Below, piece by piece: positions 41,350 through 49,296 of a stretch of 64,000 nt of DNA. The position numbers were made by a program, and so were the translations under genes. The DNA lies in the NCBI RefSeq assembly GCF_900111885.1, contig NZ_FOKG01000021.1, forward strand, positions 38,990 through 102,989. Direction: 5' to 3'. A model generated the notes under the pieces. The model was given only the letters and a program-made list of their open reading frames with translations, did not search any database and was not told the origin of the DNA. Each line of letters starts with the position of its first letter. Position 1 is the first letter of the stretch. Origin of the DNA: Amycolatopsis marina (GTDB lineage Bacteria; Actinomycetota; Actinomycetes; Mycobacteriales; Pseudonocardiaceae).

Positions 41350-42755
41350 CGGCGTGTTCCGGAAGGGGCGAGCGGCAGTTCGATCGACACCGTGAGCCCG
41401 TGCGGTCGTGTCGCCCCGAGTTCGAGCCTGGCGCCGCGCGCGGCGAGTTGCCGCTGCGCGATGGCCAGGCCGAGGCCGGTCCCGCGCGGTCGCTGGGTCC
41501 CCGGTCCGCGCCAGAACCGCTCGGTCGCCCGCGTCAGCTGTGTTTCGGTCAGGCCAGGGCCGTCGTCGGCCACGGTCAGCGTGGCCGTTCCCGCGTCGGG
41601 CCGGTCCGAGCAGGAGATCCGCACCCGCGCCCCACGACCGGCGTAGGCGATGGCGTTGTCCAGCACGACGTCGAGCACCTGGGACAGCTCCGATTCGGGA
41701 AAGTCGACCAGCAGCGGGTCGGTGGCGGCCTCGGGATCCAGCCGGACGCCCGACCGATCGGCCGCGGCGGACCAGGCGTCGACGCGTTCGGCGACCACGG
41801 TCGGGACATCGGCGGGCGCCTCCTCGGCACCGATCCCGGCCGCGAGCCGGGTCGTGGCGCTTTCCGCGACGGCCAGCGCCAGCAGACCGTCCAACAGCGA
41901 CTCCAGCCGGTCCACTTCGGTCACCGTCGCGTGGTAGGCCTTGGTGCCGGGCTCGTCGACGTGTCCGGCGAGCGAGTCGACCCGCAGGCGCAACGCGGCC
42001 AGCGGGTTGCGCAACTGGTGCGACGTGTCCGCGATGAGCCGCCGCTGCTGCTCGGCCGCGGCGACCACGGCGTCGGACATCCGGTTGAACGACGTTGCCA
42101 GCGCTCGCAGCTCCTGCGGACCCGCGCCCGCGGGCACCTGCGCCCTGCGTCCCTCGGCGACCGTGTGCACGCCGCGTTCCAGCGCGTGCAGCGGGCGCAG
42201 CACCCACCGCGCGAGCAGCATCGCCAGCAGCACGAACGCCAGCCCGGCCAGCAGCGCGCCGGCCACGACCGTGGCCCATCGCAGTCCCACGTCCCGCGCG
42301 GCGGCTTCGACGGACGCGCGGAGCACGACGGCCCCGGAGACCCTGGTCCCGGTGCCGACGGGACGTGCGAACAGGATCGGCTCCGCCGACCAGGGCAGGA
42401 TGGTCGGCGGGCGCGGGCCGGGCTGGTTGCGGACCGCGCCCGCGACGAGGGCGCGCACCCGCGGATCCGCTGTGGACAGTCCGGCCTGCACGAGGGGGAG
42501 GCCCTGCCGGTCGGTCACGACCACCCCCTCGCGGTAGAGGTCGCTGTAGCGCTGGGCGTCGGCGGCGAGCGCGGCCACGTCGCCGGACTCCACCGCGACC
42601 TGTGCCAGCTCGGCGAACCGGTCGAGATCCGCGGTGCGCCCGATCAGCAGTTCCTGCGTTCGTTGTCCCGCGGTGCTGGCGAGCAGGGGTGTGGCGAACC
42701 CCGCCACGGCGGCGAGCGCGAACGCGACGAGGACGAGCAGGAGCCTTCGGCGCAT
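41346..42755 (-). CDS. Membrane sensor histidine kinase
   Basis: 469 residues. Two transmembrane helices (about 5-27 and 161-183) enclose an outside domain of about 135 residues. A HAMP domain follows (185-235). The phosphoacceptor is His246 in D-T-S-H-Q-L-R-N-P-L, and the ATP-binding domain has D-N-A-I-A-Y near 375, D-D-G-P-G-L near 405 and G-T-G-L-G-L near 432. The gene is three bases after the response regulator and overlaps the TAXI receptor, forming a regulator-kinase-receptor operon. Confidence 0.92.
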   Translation of the reverse strand: MRRRLLLVLVAFALAAVAGFATPLLASTAGQRTQELLIGRTADLDRFAELAQVAVESGDVAALAADAQRYSDLYREGVVVTDRQGLPLVQAGLSTADPRVRALVAGAVRNQPGPRPPTILPWSAEPILFARPVGTGTRVSGAVVLRASVEAAARDVGLRWATVVAGALLAGLAFVLLAMLLARWVLRPLHALERGVHTVAEGRRAQVPAGAGPQELRALATSFNRMSDAVVAAAEQQRRLIADTSHQLRNPLAALRLRVDSLAGHVDEPGTKAYHATVTEVDRLESLLDGLLALAVAESATTRLAAGIGAEEAPADVPTVVAERVDAWSAAADRSGVRLDPEAATDPLLVDFPESELSQVLDVVLDNAIAYAGRGARVRISCSDRPDAGTATLTVADDGPGLTETQLTRATERFWRGPGTQRPRGTGLGLAIAQRQLAARGARLELGATRPHGLTVSIELPLAPSGTRR

Positions 42756-42758
42756 CGC

Positions 42759-43421
42759 TCACTCGCCGAGCCGGTAGCCATAGCCGCGGATGGTGACGAT
42801 GAGCCCCGGCGCGTCGAGTTTGGCGCGCAGCTGGGTGAGATGCACGTCGAGCGAGCGCGACACGGCGAGGTGGGCGTCGCCCCACACCTCGTCCATCACC
42901 TGCTGTCTGCTCACCGCCATCCCCGGCCGGGCGGCGAGCGCCGCGAGGACGTCGAACTCCTTCGCCGTCAACGACACCGCTCGCCCGCTCGAGTGCACCG
43001 TCCTGGCTGCGAGGTCGATCTCGACGGCGCCGATGCGCACCGGTCCCGGCTCCCCGCCGGACTGCCGATGGGTGGTGCGGCGCACCACCGCTTCCATCCG
43101 CGCGAGCAACTCGGCGAGCCGCACCGGTTTGGTCAGGTAGTCGTCGGCGCCCAGTCGGAGCCCCCGCACCACCGAGCGTTCGTCACCGCGAGCGGTGAGC
43201 ACCAGCACCGGGACGGCCGACACCTGTCGGATGCGGTGCAGCACGTCGAGCCCGTCCATGTCGGGCAGGAAGAGATCGAGCAGCACCAGATCGGCGTCGC
43301 GGTGGCGGGAGAGGGCGTCCGTGCCGCGCGCGACCCTGGTCACCCGATGACCGGGGGTGCGCAGGCTCTCCGCGAGCGCGTCGGCGACACCGTCGTCGTC
43401 CTCGACGAGGAGCAGTCGCAC
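42759..43421 (-). CDS. OmpR-family response regulator
   Basis: 220 residues. The receiver domain has the acidic pocket E-D-D (residues 7-9), phosphoacceptor Asp49 in L-L-D-L-F-L-P-D and Lys in T-K-P near 100. The C-terminal winged helix (about 125-220) contains L-T-A-K-E-F-D-V-L and R-G-Y-G-Y-R-L. It leads the operon with the kinase and TAXI gene, in divergent orientation to fabG, so its promoter lies in the 190-base spacer. Confidence 0.93.
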   Translation of the reverse strand: MRLLLVEDDDGVADALAESLRTPGHRVTRVARGTDALSRHRDADLVLLDLFLPDMDGLDVLHRIRQVSAVPVLVLTARGDERSVVRGLRLGADDYLTKPVRLAELLARMEAVVRRTTHRQSGGEPGPVRIGAVEIDLAARTVHSSGRAVSLTAKEFDVLAALAARPGMAVSRQQVMDEVWGDAHLAVSRSLDVHLTQLRAKLDAPGLIVTIRGYGYRLGE

Positions 43422-43549
43422 CTCAGCACCTCCTGTCGCCAGCGTGGTCCGCCTGGTCAGGTGGCCACCTGCATCGAGTGTGTCCTACACCATGCCGGGT
43501 TACTCGGGGGTATCGGCCGCGCGGACGCGACTGGGGAAGCGGGAGCCGA

Positions 43550-43555
43550 TAGCCT
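43550..43555 (+). promoter_or_regulatory. Predicted -10 element of the fabG-inhA operon
   Basis: TAGCCT at 43550-43555 would start transcription about 50 bases before fabG. In mycobacteria changes in the corresponding promoter raise InhA and give isoniazid resistance. Confidence 0.4.
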
Positions 43556-43611
43556 CAGCGCGACCCGTCCGCGGCAGGCGGTGGACCCCCAGCGATTTCG
43601 AGGAGTACTAC

Positions 43612-44316
43612 GTGGCACGTTCGGTTCTGGTCACCGGTGGTAATCGTGGCATCGGTCTTGCCATCGCACGTGATCTCGCCGAGCAGGGCCACAAGGTCGC
43701 GGTGACCCACCGCGGCTCCGGGGCGCCCGAGGGGCTGTTCGGCGTGCGGGCCGATGTGACCGACACCGAGCAGGTGGACGCCGCCTTCAAGGAGGTCGAG
43801 GAGCACCAGGGCCCGGTGGAGGTGCTGGTCTCCAACGCGGGAATCACCGACGACACGCTGCTCATGCGGATGAGTGAGGACCAGTTCACCCGCGTTGTGG
43901 ACGCCAACCTCACCGGGGCGTACCGGGTCGCCAAGCGCGCCTCGCGCGGCATGCTGCGCGGCAAGTGGGGTCGCTTCGTGTTCATCTCGTCGGTCGTCGG
44001 GCTGACGGGTTCGGCCGGGCAGCTCAACTACGCCGCCAGCAAGGCCGGTCTCGTCGGCCTGGCGCGCTCGCTGGCCAGGGAACTGGGCTCGCGCAACATC
44101 ACCGCCAACGTGGTGGCGCCCGGGTTCGTCGGCACCGACATGACCGACGCGCTGGGTGAGGACCGCAAGAAGGAGATCCTCGCGCAGATCCCGTCGGGCC
44201 GTTACGCGGATCCGGCGGAGATCGCCGCCGCCGTGCGGTTCCTCGCCTCCGAGGAGGCGGGCTACGTCAACGGCGCGGTGTTGCCGGTCGACGGCGGCCT
44301 CGGCATGGGCCACTGA
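43612..44316 (+). CDS. fabG: FabG1 (MabA), 3-oxoacyl-ACP reductase
   Basis: 234 residues from GTG 43612 with AGGAG six bases upstream. A classical short-chain dehydrogenase: T-G-G-N-R-G-I-G cofactor loop at residues 8-15, N-A-G-I near 83, catalytic Ser-Tyr-Lys with Y-A-A-S-K near 141, and P-G-F-V-G-T-D-M. It reduces beta-ketoacyl-ACP with NADPH in FAS-II. The 59 bases to inhA carry only a ribosome site, so the pair is an operon as in M. tuberculosis Rv1483-Rv1484. Confidence 0.94.
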   Translation: MARSVLVTGGNRGIGLAIARDLAEQGHKVAVTHRGSGAPEGLFGVRADVTDTEQVDAAFKEVEEHQGPVEVLVSNAGITDDTLLMRMSEDQFTRVVDANLTGAYRVAKRASRGMLRGKWGRFVFISSVVGLTGSAGQLNYAASKAGLVGLARSLARELGSRNITANVVAPGFVGTDMTDALGEDRKKEILAQIPSGRYADPAEIAAAVRFLASEEAGYVNGAVLPVDGGLGMGH

Positions 44317-44375
44317 ATCACCGAGTCGCCAAGCGACTGACGACAATCAGCAACAACCCCAGAACTGGAGGACAG

Positions 44376-45143
44376 GTGTCCGGACTGCTCGAAGGCAAGC
44401 GACTGCTGATCACCGGGGTGATCACCGACGCCTCGCTCGCGTTCCACGCCGCGAAGATGGCCCAGGAGCAGGGGGCCACCGTGGTGCTCACCGGTTTCGG
44501 CAGGCTCTCCCTCGTGGAGCGGATCGCCAAGCGCCTGCCCGAACCGGCCCCGGTGATCGAACTCGACGTGCAGAACCAGGAACACCTGGACACACTGGCC
44601 GACCGGGTCCGCGAGCACGTCGACGGGCTCGACGGTGTGCTGCACTCGATCGGTTTCGCGCCGCCGTCGTGCCTCGGTGCTCCGTTCATGGACGCGCCGT
44701 GGAAGGACGTCTCCACCGCTGTCGAGGTCTCCGCGTACTCGTTCAAGTCCCTCGCGGAGGCCACGCTGCCGCTGCTGGGCCAGGGCTCGTCGATCGTGGG
44801 CATGGACTTCGACGCCAGGGTCGCGTGGCCCGTCTACAACTGGATGGGCGTGGCCAAGGCGGCGCTCGAGTCGGTGAACCGATACCTCGCCCGTGACCTC
44901 GGCCCGCAGGGGATCCGGGTGAACCTGGTGACGGCGGGTCCGATGAAGACGATGGCCGCGAAGTCCATTCCCGGGTTCGGGGAGCTGGAGGAAGGCTGGG
45001 GCGACCGCGCGCCGCTCGGCTGGGACAGCTCCGACCCCACGGCCACGGCCAAGACCGTCTGCGCCGTTCTCTCGGACTGGCTGCCCGCGACCACCGGCTC
45101 GATGATCTGGGTCGACGGCGGCGTGCACGCGCTCGGCGTCTAG
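44376..45143 (+). CDS. inhA: InhA, enoyl-ACP reductase (FabI type)
   Basis: 255 residues from GTG 44376 after CTGGAGG. FabI-type features: G-V-I-T-D-A-S-L-A near residue 14, H-S-I-G-F-A at 90-95 (Ser91 corresponds to mycobacterial Ser94, an isoniazid-adduct contact), and the catalytic Tyr154 and Lys161 in Y-N-W-M-G-V-A-K. It reduces enoyl-ACP with NADH in FAS-II. Its TAG stop shares the CTAG at 45140-45143 with the stop of the convergent HAD gene. Confidence 0.95.
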   Translation: MSGLLEGKRLLITGVITDASLAFHAAKMAQEQGATVVLTGFGRLSLVERIAKRLPEPAPVIELDVQNQEHLDTLADRVREHVDGLDGVLHSIGFAPPSCLGAPFMDAPWKDVSTAVEVSAYSFKSLAEATLPLLGQGSSIVGMDFDARVAWPVYNWMGVAKAALESVNRYLARDLGPQGIRVNLVTAGPMKTMAAKSIPGFGELEEGWGDRAPLGWDSSDPTATAKTVCAVLSDWLPATTGSMIWVDGGVHALGV

Positions 45144-45892
45144 CCGGCGGAGCGCACGTCTTGGGATGTCTCCAATGCCTCATTGGGGACATTCTGAGCA
45201 GGCGCCGGCACGCCGAGTTGGTCGGCCAGGTCGGTGAGACCCCGGGCGTACAGGTCGAATCGATCCGAGGGTGCCGGTGGGTCTCCGACAGGTCGGGCAA
45301 CGTAGGCGGTGCGCAGGCCGACGGTCTGCGCGGCACGTAAGTCCCAGGCGTGGGCGGCGACCATCAACAGCCGCTCCGGTCGCACTGCGGACACGGTGAC
45401 AGCAAGCTCGTAAACGGACGGGGCAGGCTTGTAGCTCTGCGCGTCCTCAGCGGAAAGTGCCTGGTGCCAGCGCAGTCCCGCGTGGGCGTTGAGTCCCAGC
45501 AGTGCCGTCCGGCTGGCGTTGGACAGGCCGATCAGCGGGAAGCTCTGCGCGAGCCGGGCAAGTCCGGACACGGTGTCGGACCAGGCAGGCAGGCGTCGGC
45601 CGGACAAGGCCAGCGTGGCGACGGCCGCCGGGTCGCTGATCGCGGCGGCCTCGGCGACGAGCTGGGCGGCCTCGTGGTCGAGAGCGTCGCTCGCGGCGTA
45701 GGCGCGGCGGCCGTCCAGGATTCGTCGTTGCTCGCCGTCGACGTGGGTGTGCCACAGGCGCACCAGTTCGTCGACGGCGGGATCGGTGAGCGAAGGCGCG
45801 AGGGCGCGGATGCCGGCGCGGATCCCGGCGGGTTCGTCGACGAGTGTGCCGAGCACGTCGAACACGACGGCGTCGATCTCAGCGGCTGGCAT
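45140..45892 (-). CDS. HAD-superfamily hydrolase, haloacid dehalogenase type II-like
   Basis: 250 residues. Motif I is D-V-L-G-T-L near residue 11 (F-D-V-L-G-T), motif II L-S-N-A-S near 126, motif III Lys in Y-K-P-A-P near 153 and motif IV A-A-H-A-W-D near 176. Type II dehalogenases have this arrangement, but the nucleophile Asp is kept and substrate is unknown. The last residues Q-N-V-P-N-E-A-L-E-T-S-Q-D-V are encoded by the dispersed palindrome at 45166-45192, so the original C-terminus was probably replaced. It is divergent from a CGNR regulator that likely controls it. Confidence 0.85.
   Translation of the reverse strand: MPAAEIDAVVFDVLGTLVDEPAGIRAGIRALAPSLTDPAVDELVRLWHTHVDGEQRRILDGRRAYAASDALDHEAAQLVAEAAAISDPAAVATLALSGRRLPAWSDTVSGLARLAQSFPLIGLSNASRTALLGLNAHAGLRWHQALSAEDAQSYKPAPSVYELAVTVSAVRPERLLMVAAHAWDLRAAQTVGLRTAYVARPVGDPPAPSDRFDLYARGLTDLADQLGVPAPAQNVPNEALETSQDVRSAG
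45166..45192. repeat. Dispersed palindrome, copy 2, within the HAD gene end
   Basis: ATGTCTCCAATG, three bases, CATTGGGGACAT: 12-base arms with one mismatch that would be a U-G pair in RNA. The reverse complement starts ATGTCCCCAATGAGG, identical to 63415-63429. Confidence 0.85.
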
Positions 45893-45913
45893 GTGCGGTC
45901 TCCCGGGCGTCTG

Positions 45914-45935
45914 GCCCTTACGATCCTGTAAGGGC
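45914..45935. promoter_or_regulatory. Operator-like palindrome between HAD and CGNR genes
   Basis: GCCCTTAC (45914-45921) and GTAAGGGC (45928-45935) flank GATCCT in the 87-base divergent spacer. The CGNR protein is the likely ligand. Confidence 0.55.
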
Positions 45936-45979
45936 TAAACTGGCTGTTAGCTATGATCCTATCGGGAGGGCGGTAAGGG

Positions 45980-46582
45980 ATGCAAGTTGCGTTAGACGAT
46001 TACGCCTGGGCGGCGGGCATCGCGACCGACCTGATCAACACCACCGCCGAGGTGTGGCGCGGTGACGACCACCTGCCCGACCAGGCCGCCCTTGTCGCGT
46101 TCACCGAGGAGGGTCAGAAGGCTCGACCCGATGGCAGGGGCGAGCTTCCCGGACTCGCCCGCCGCGCCCGGCCCGCCGACCTCGTCGCGGTTCACGCGCT
46201 ACGCGGCACGGTGCGCGCCCTGGTCGATCACCCCGACCGGGACAATCTCGTTGTCGGCGCCAGCGCGCTGACCTCCTCCGCCGGCGCTGTCACCCTCGTG
46301 CCCGATCCCGTGCGCGAGCGCCGCACCCGCTGGGCCGTGTCACTCCGCGAGGGGGCAACTGTCGTGGACGCGCTCTCGGTGATCTGTGGCGTCGGCATTC
46401 TCGGCGTCGTGCACACGCTCGACGAAGAGCGGTTCCGCCAGTGTGGCGCGCCCACCTGCCGTGGCGCGTTCATCGACACCACCCGGCCGGGCCGGCGCCG
46501 TTACTGCATGCCGGGTCTGTGCGGGAACCGCACCAACGTCGCCAACTACCGCGCCCGGCAAGCCGGGAAGCCGCAGTCCTGA
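45980..46582 (+). CDS. CGNR zinc-finger (ABATE-domain) regulator
   Basis: 200 residues. The N-terminal 130 residues are the ABATE/DUF1470 region with W-A-A-G-I-A-T-D-L-I-N and V-H-A-L-R-G-T-V-R. The C-terminal CGNR zinc ribbon has Cys pairs in Q-C-G-A-P-T-C and Y-C-M-P-G-L-C-G-N-R. Such proteins are putative stress-responsive regulators and often sit next to a divergent metabolic gene, here the HAD hydrolase. The palindrome at 45914-45935 is a candidate site. Confidence 0.88.
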   Translation: MQVALDDYAWAAGIATDLINTTAEVWRGDDHLPDQAALVAFTEEGQKARPDGRGELPGLARRARPADLVAVHALRGTVRALVDHPDRDNLVVGASALTSSAGAVTLVPDPVRERRTRWAVSLREGATVVDALSVICGVGILGVVHTLDEERFRQCGAPTCRGAFIDTTRPGRRRYCMPGLCGNRTNVANYRARQAGKPQS

Positions 46583-46586
46583 GAGT

Positions 46587-46608
46587 CGCACTTTCGCGGG
46601 AAAGTGCG
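46587..46608. terminator. Hairpin terminator between CGNR and VOC genes
   Basis: CGCACTTTC (46587-46595) and GAAAGTGCG (46600-46608) pair perfectly around GCGG, just after the CGNR stop in a convergent spacer. No U-tract. Confidence 0.65.
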
Positions 46609-46701
46609 GTCGGGGACAGTTGGCGCCGATGCCGATCTTGCATGGTGGTACTTGCAGGCGCTCCCTCGCTGGAAGGTGAGCGGCCGCCAGTGGCATTTCG
46701 A

Positions 46702-47088
46702 TCAGGGGTGGCGACTCGCGAGGACGCAGAACTCGTTCCCCTCCGGGTCGGTGAGTACTATCCAGCTCTCCTCGCCCTGGCCGACGTCCGCGCGCCGGGC
46801 GCCCAGTTCGAGCAGGCGGCGGACCTCTTCGTCCTGATCCCGGTCGGTGGGGTTGACGTCGATGTGCAGCCTGTTCTTGACGGTTTTGCCCTCCGGTACG
46901 GGCGCGAACGTCAACGTGGGTGGCACGGGGCCACGGCGAGCCTTGCCTTCGCGCGCCAGCGGGGAGCCGATGGTGACAACTTCGTCGTCCTCGTCTTGTA
47001 CCTCGTAGTCCAGGACCGAGCACCAGAACCGGGCGAGACGGTGCGGATCGGCACAGTCGATCGCAAGCTCGGTGAACTTGCTGGTCAT
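46702..47088 (-). CDS. VOC-superfamily (glyoxalase/bleomycin-resistance-like) protein
   Basis: 128 residues from ATG 47088, where the vicinal-oxygen-chelate fold begins (F-T-E-L-A-I-D-C-A-D-P). The paired beta-alpha-beta modules contain L-A-R-F-W-C-S-V-L, K-N-R-L-H-I-D-V-N-P (metal-site His) and L-T-D-P-E-G-N-E-F-C. It has a single VOC unit pair and no substrate clue. It is divergent from proline dehydrogenase. Confidence 0.85.
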   Translation of the reverse strand: MTSKFTELAIDCADPHRLARFWCSVLDYEVQDEDDEVVTIGSPLAREGKARRGPVPPTLTFAPVPEGKTVKNRLHIDVNPTDRDQDEEVRRLLELGARRADVGQGEESWIVLTDPEGNEFCVLASRHP

Positions 47089-47261
47089 GTCAGGACCCTC
47101 CCAGTCGAGTAGCGGCTCCACCAAGGACCCACGCTAATCGTCGCGATCGGCATGGAGGTCGTCGAGGTCCGGCCCCGGGTCCTAGTTGGTCCACAGTAGA
47201 CTCATTGGTCCGGACGGTGTTCCTGCTCGTTCGGTCCGTGTCGGCGGCGCACAGGTCACGG

Positions 47262-47267
47262 TAGCGT
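47262..47267 (+). promoter_or_regulatory. Leaderless -10 element of proline dehydrogenase
   Basis: TAGCGT, seven bases, GTG 47275. The spacing decides the start among three in-frame candidates. Confidence 0.55.
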
Positions 47268-47274
47268 GTGGACC

Positions 47275-48159
47275 GTGAACATGCGGATTGATCGAGTCGC
47301 GCTCTTCCATCTCGCCACGAGCACGATGCTGGAGCGCGCCGTCCGTGCGGTGCCGCCCGCCGAGTCCGTGGCCTGGCGCGCGGCGGCTCGGTACGTCGCG
47401 GGAACGACTGCCGAGGATGCCGTGCGGACCGTGCACGAGCTGCGGCAGCGCGGAGTCGCGGGCAGTATCGACCAGTTCGGTGAACAGGTCGGCGATGCCG
47501 CCGAGGCCGAGCGGGTCGCCGAGGACTATCTCCGGCTCGCGGGCGAGTCGCACGCCATGGCGGACGACGCGTGGCTTTCGGTCGATCTGTCCCACCTGGG
47601 ACTCGACGTCGATGCGGACTACTGCGCCGACAAGCTGACGGCGATCGCCCGCAAGCTCCCGCCAGGGCGGCGAATCCAGGTGGGCGCGGAGGACCACGAC
47701 CGGGCCGACGCGGTACTGGGCTGTGTCCTGGCGACCGCGGGCAACGGCCTCGCGGACCGCGTCGGAGCCACGGTGCAGGCGAATCTGCGGCGGTCTGATC
47801 GCGACCTCGACCGGCTCGTCGAGGCCGGCGTCCACGTGCGACTGGTGAAGGGTGCTTACGTCGAGCCCGCCGGGCGGGCACTGCCCTACGGCGAGCCCAC
47901 GGACATCGCCTTCACCCACCTGGCCCATCGGCTGGCGGAGGCGGGCGCGGACTTCGCGCTCGCGACACACGACGGAGTGTTGCGCGAGGCGCTGCTGGCC
48001 GCGCTCGGTCCACGGCCCGTGGAGCAGTTGCTCGGGGTTCGGCCTGACGTGGTGGACGATCTGGTCGCCCGGGGTGTCCCGGTCCGGGTGTACGTGCCGT
48101 TCGGGGACAACTGGTTCCGGTACTGGATGCGCAGGCTCGCCGAGTCAAGGGGCAGTTGA
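47275..48159 (+). CDS. Proline dehydrogenase
   Basis: 294 residues from GTG 47275; GTG 47266 overlaps the -10 box and ATG 47281 is the other option. The (beta-alpha)8 FAD enzyme oxidises proline to pyrroline-5-carboxylate. Motifs include S-V-D-L-S-H-L-G near residue 100, V-R-L-V-K-G-A-Y-V-E near 190 and the C-terminal Y-V-P-F-G-D-N-W-F-R-Y-W-M-R-R, which binds the proline carboxylate. It is the monofunctional PutB type; no P5C dehydrogenase is adjacent. The sequence is short of family length by roughly 10-15 residues only. Confidence 0.9.
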   Translation: MNMRIDRVALFHLATSTMLERAVRAVPPAESVAWRAAARYVAGTTAEDAVRTVHELRQRGVAGSIDQFGEQVGDAAEAERVAEDYLRLAGESHAMADDAWLSVDLSHLGLDVDADYCADKLTAIARKLPPGRRIQVGAEDHDRADAVLGCVLATAGNGLADRVGATVQANLRRSDRDLDRLVEAGVHVRLVKGAYVEPAGRALPYGEPTDIAFTHLAHRLAEAGADFALATHDGVLREALLAALGPRPVEQLLGVRPDVVDDLVARGVPVRVYVPFGDNWFRYWMRRLAESRGS

Positions 48160-48202
48160 GCGCACACCCCCGGATCTGCGCGAGCCCGGTCACAGCGCGA
48201 AG

Positions 48203-49264
48203 ATGGACACCGTGAGTGAACTTCCCTATGACGCGGTGCTGTGGCTGTCCTTCGGTGGTCCGGAGGGCCCGGACGAGGTGATGCCGTTCCTGGAGAACGT
48301 GACTCGCGGCAGGGGAGTACCGCCAGAGCGGCTGGCGGAGGTCGCCGAGCACTACCACCATTTCGGCGGGGTCTCGCCGATCAACCGGCTCAACCGCGAC
48401 GCGATCGCGGCCGTGCGCAAGGAGTTGGCGGGGCAGGGACTCGACCTCCCGGTGTACTTCGGCAACCGGAACTGGCGCCCGCTGGTCGAGGACACCCTCG
48501 CCGAGATGGCTGCCGCAGGCGTGCGGCGCGCGCTGGTCTTCCCGACCAGTGCGTACGGCGGGTACTCGGCCTGCAGACAGTACGACGAGGACATCGTGCG
48601 AGCCAGGATCGCCGTGGGGAAGGGCGCTCCGGAGCTGACGAAGCTGCGGCAGTTCTTCGATCACCCGCTGTTCGTGTCGGCGTTCGCCGACGGCGTCCGG
48701 GCCGCACACGCCGCACTCGGCTCACAACGCGACGTCCGGACGATCTTCGTCGCGCACTCGATCCCGGAGAGCGCCGACCTCGCGGCTGGGCCGCCCGGTT
48801 CGGGGGGCCGCAGGTATTCGCAGCAGATCGCCGAGGCGGCGAGGCTGGTCGCGGCCGAGGCAGGCGTGGCGGACTACGACGTGGTGTGGCAGTCCCGTTC
48901 CGGCCCGCCCACGGTGCCCTGGCTGGAACCCGACATCGTGGACCACCTCGACACGGTGCACGAGCAGGGGGCCGACTCGGTGGTCGTCTGCCCGGTCGGG
49001 TTCGTTTCCGACCATCTGGAGGTGGTCTGGGATCTCGACAACGAGGCCGCGGAGCGGGCCGCCGAACTCGGGTTGGGCTTCGCCAGGGTGCCGACCCCGA
49101 ACGGGGACTCCCGCTTCGCCCAGCTCGTCGTCGAGCTGATTCGCGAGCACTGCACCGGTGCCCCACCCCGTGCCCTCTCGGACTTCCCCACCGCGGGCTG
49201 CACGGTCAACGGCGCGCCCTGCGCCATCGGCTGTTGCGAACCCCCGAAACGCCGCGCACCCTGA
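48203..49264 (+). CDS. hemH: Coproporphyrin ferrochelatase (Rv1485 type)
   Basis: 353 residues from ATG 48203 (GTG 48212 is an alternative). Features are L-S-F-G-G-P-E-G near residue 14, the metal-site His in V-A-H-S-I-P near 187, and G-F-V-S-D-H-L-E-V-V-W-D near 268. The C-terminal Cys residues (A-G-C, P-C, G-C-C, residues 334-345) fit the [2Fe-2S] cluster of actinobacterial enzymes. The enzyme inserts iron into coproporphyrin III in the Gram-positive heme route (also called cpfC). Synteny with fabG-inhA is that of M. tuberculosis. Its TGA is the first part of a 21-base repeat array. Confidence 0.95.
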   Translation: MDTVSELPYDAVLWLSFGGPEGPDEVMPFLENVTRGRGVPPERLAEVAEHYHHFGGVSPINRLNRDAIAAVRKELAGQGLDLPVYFGNRNWRPLVEDTLAEMAAAGVRRALVFPTSAYGGYSACRQYDEDIVRARIAVGKGAPELTKLRQFFDHPLFVSAFADGVRAAHAALGSQRDVRTIFVAHSIPESADLAAGPPGSGGRRYSQQIAEAARLVAAEAGVADYDVVWQSRSGPPTVPWLEPDIVDHLDTVHEQGADSVVVCPVGFVSDHLEVVWDLDNEAAERAAELGLGFARVPTPNGDSRFAQLVVELIREHCTGAPPRALSDFPTAGCTVNGAPCAIGCCEPPKRRAP

Positions 49265-49296
49265 CTTGGCAGTTCCGGTGGCCGAGTTCGCAGTTC
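49263..49296. repeat. 21-base repeat array between hemH and the convergent gene (about 1.6 units)
   Basis: One complete unit (49263-49283, starting GACTTGGCAGTTCCGG) and a partial unit (49284-49296) match the array at 58780-58858. The unit begins inside the hemH stop codon and ends in the stop codon of the opposite gene. Confidence 0.8.

Noticed and set aside
41346..42755. TRAP transporter permease next to the TAXI receptor
   Set aside because: Neighbouring genes are a histidine kinase and a response regulator; no multi-span DctM-like protein exists in the region.
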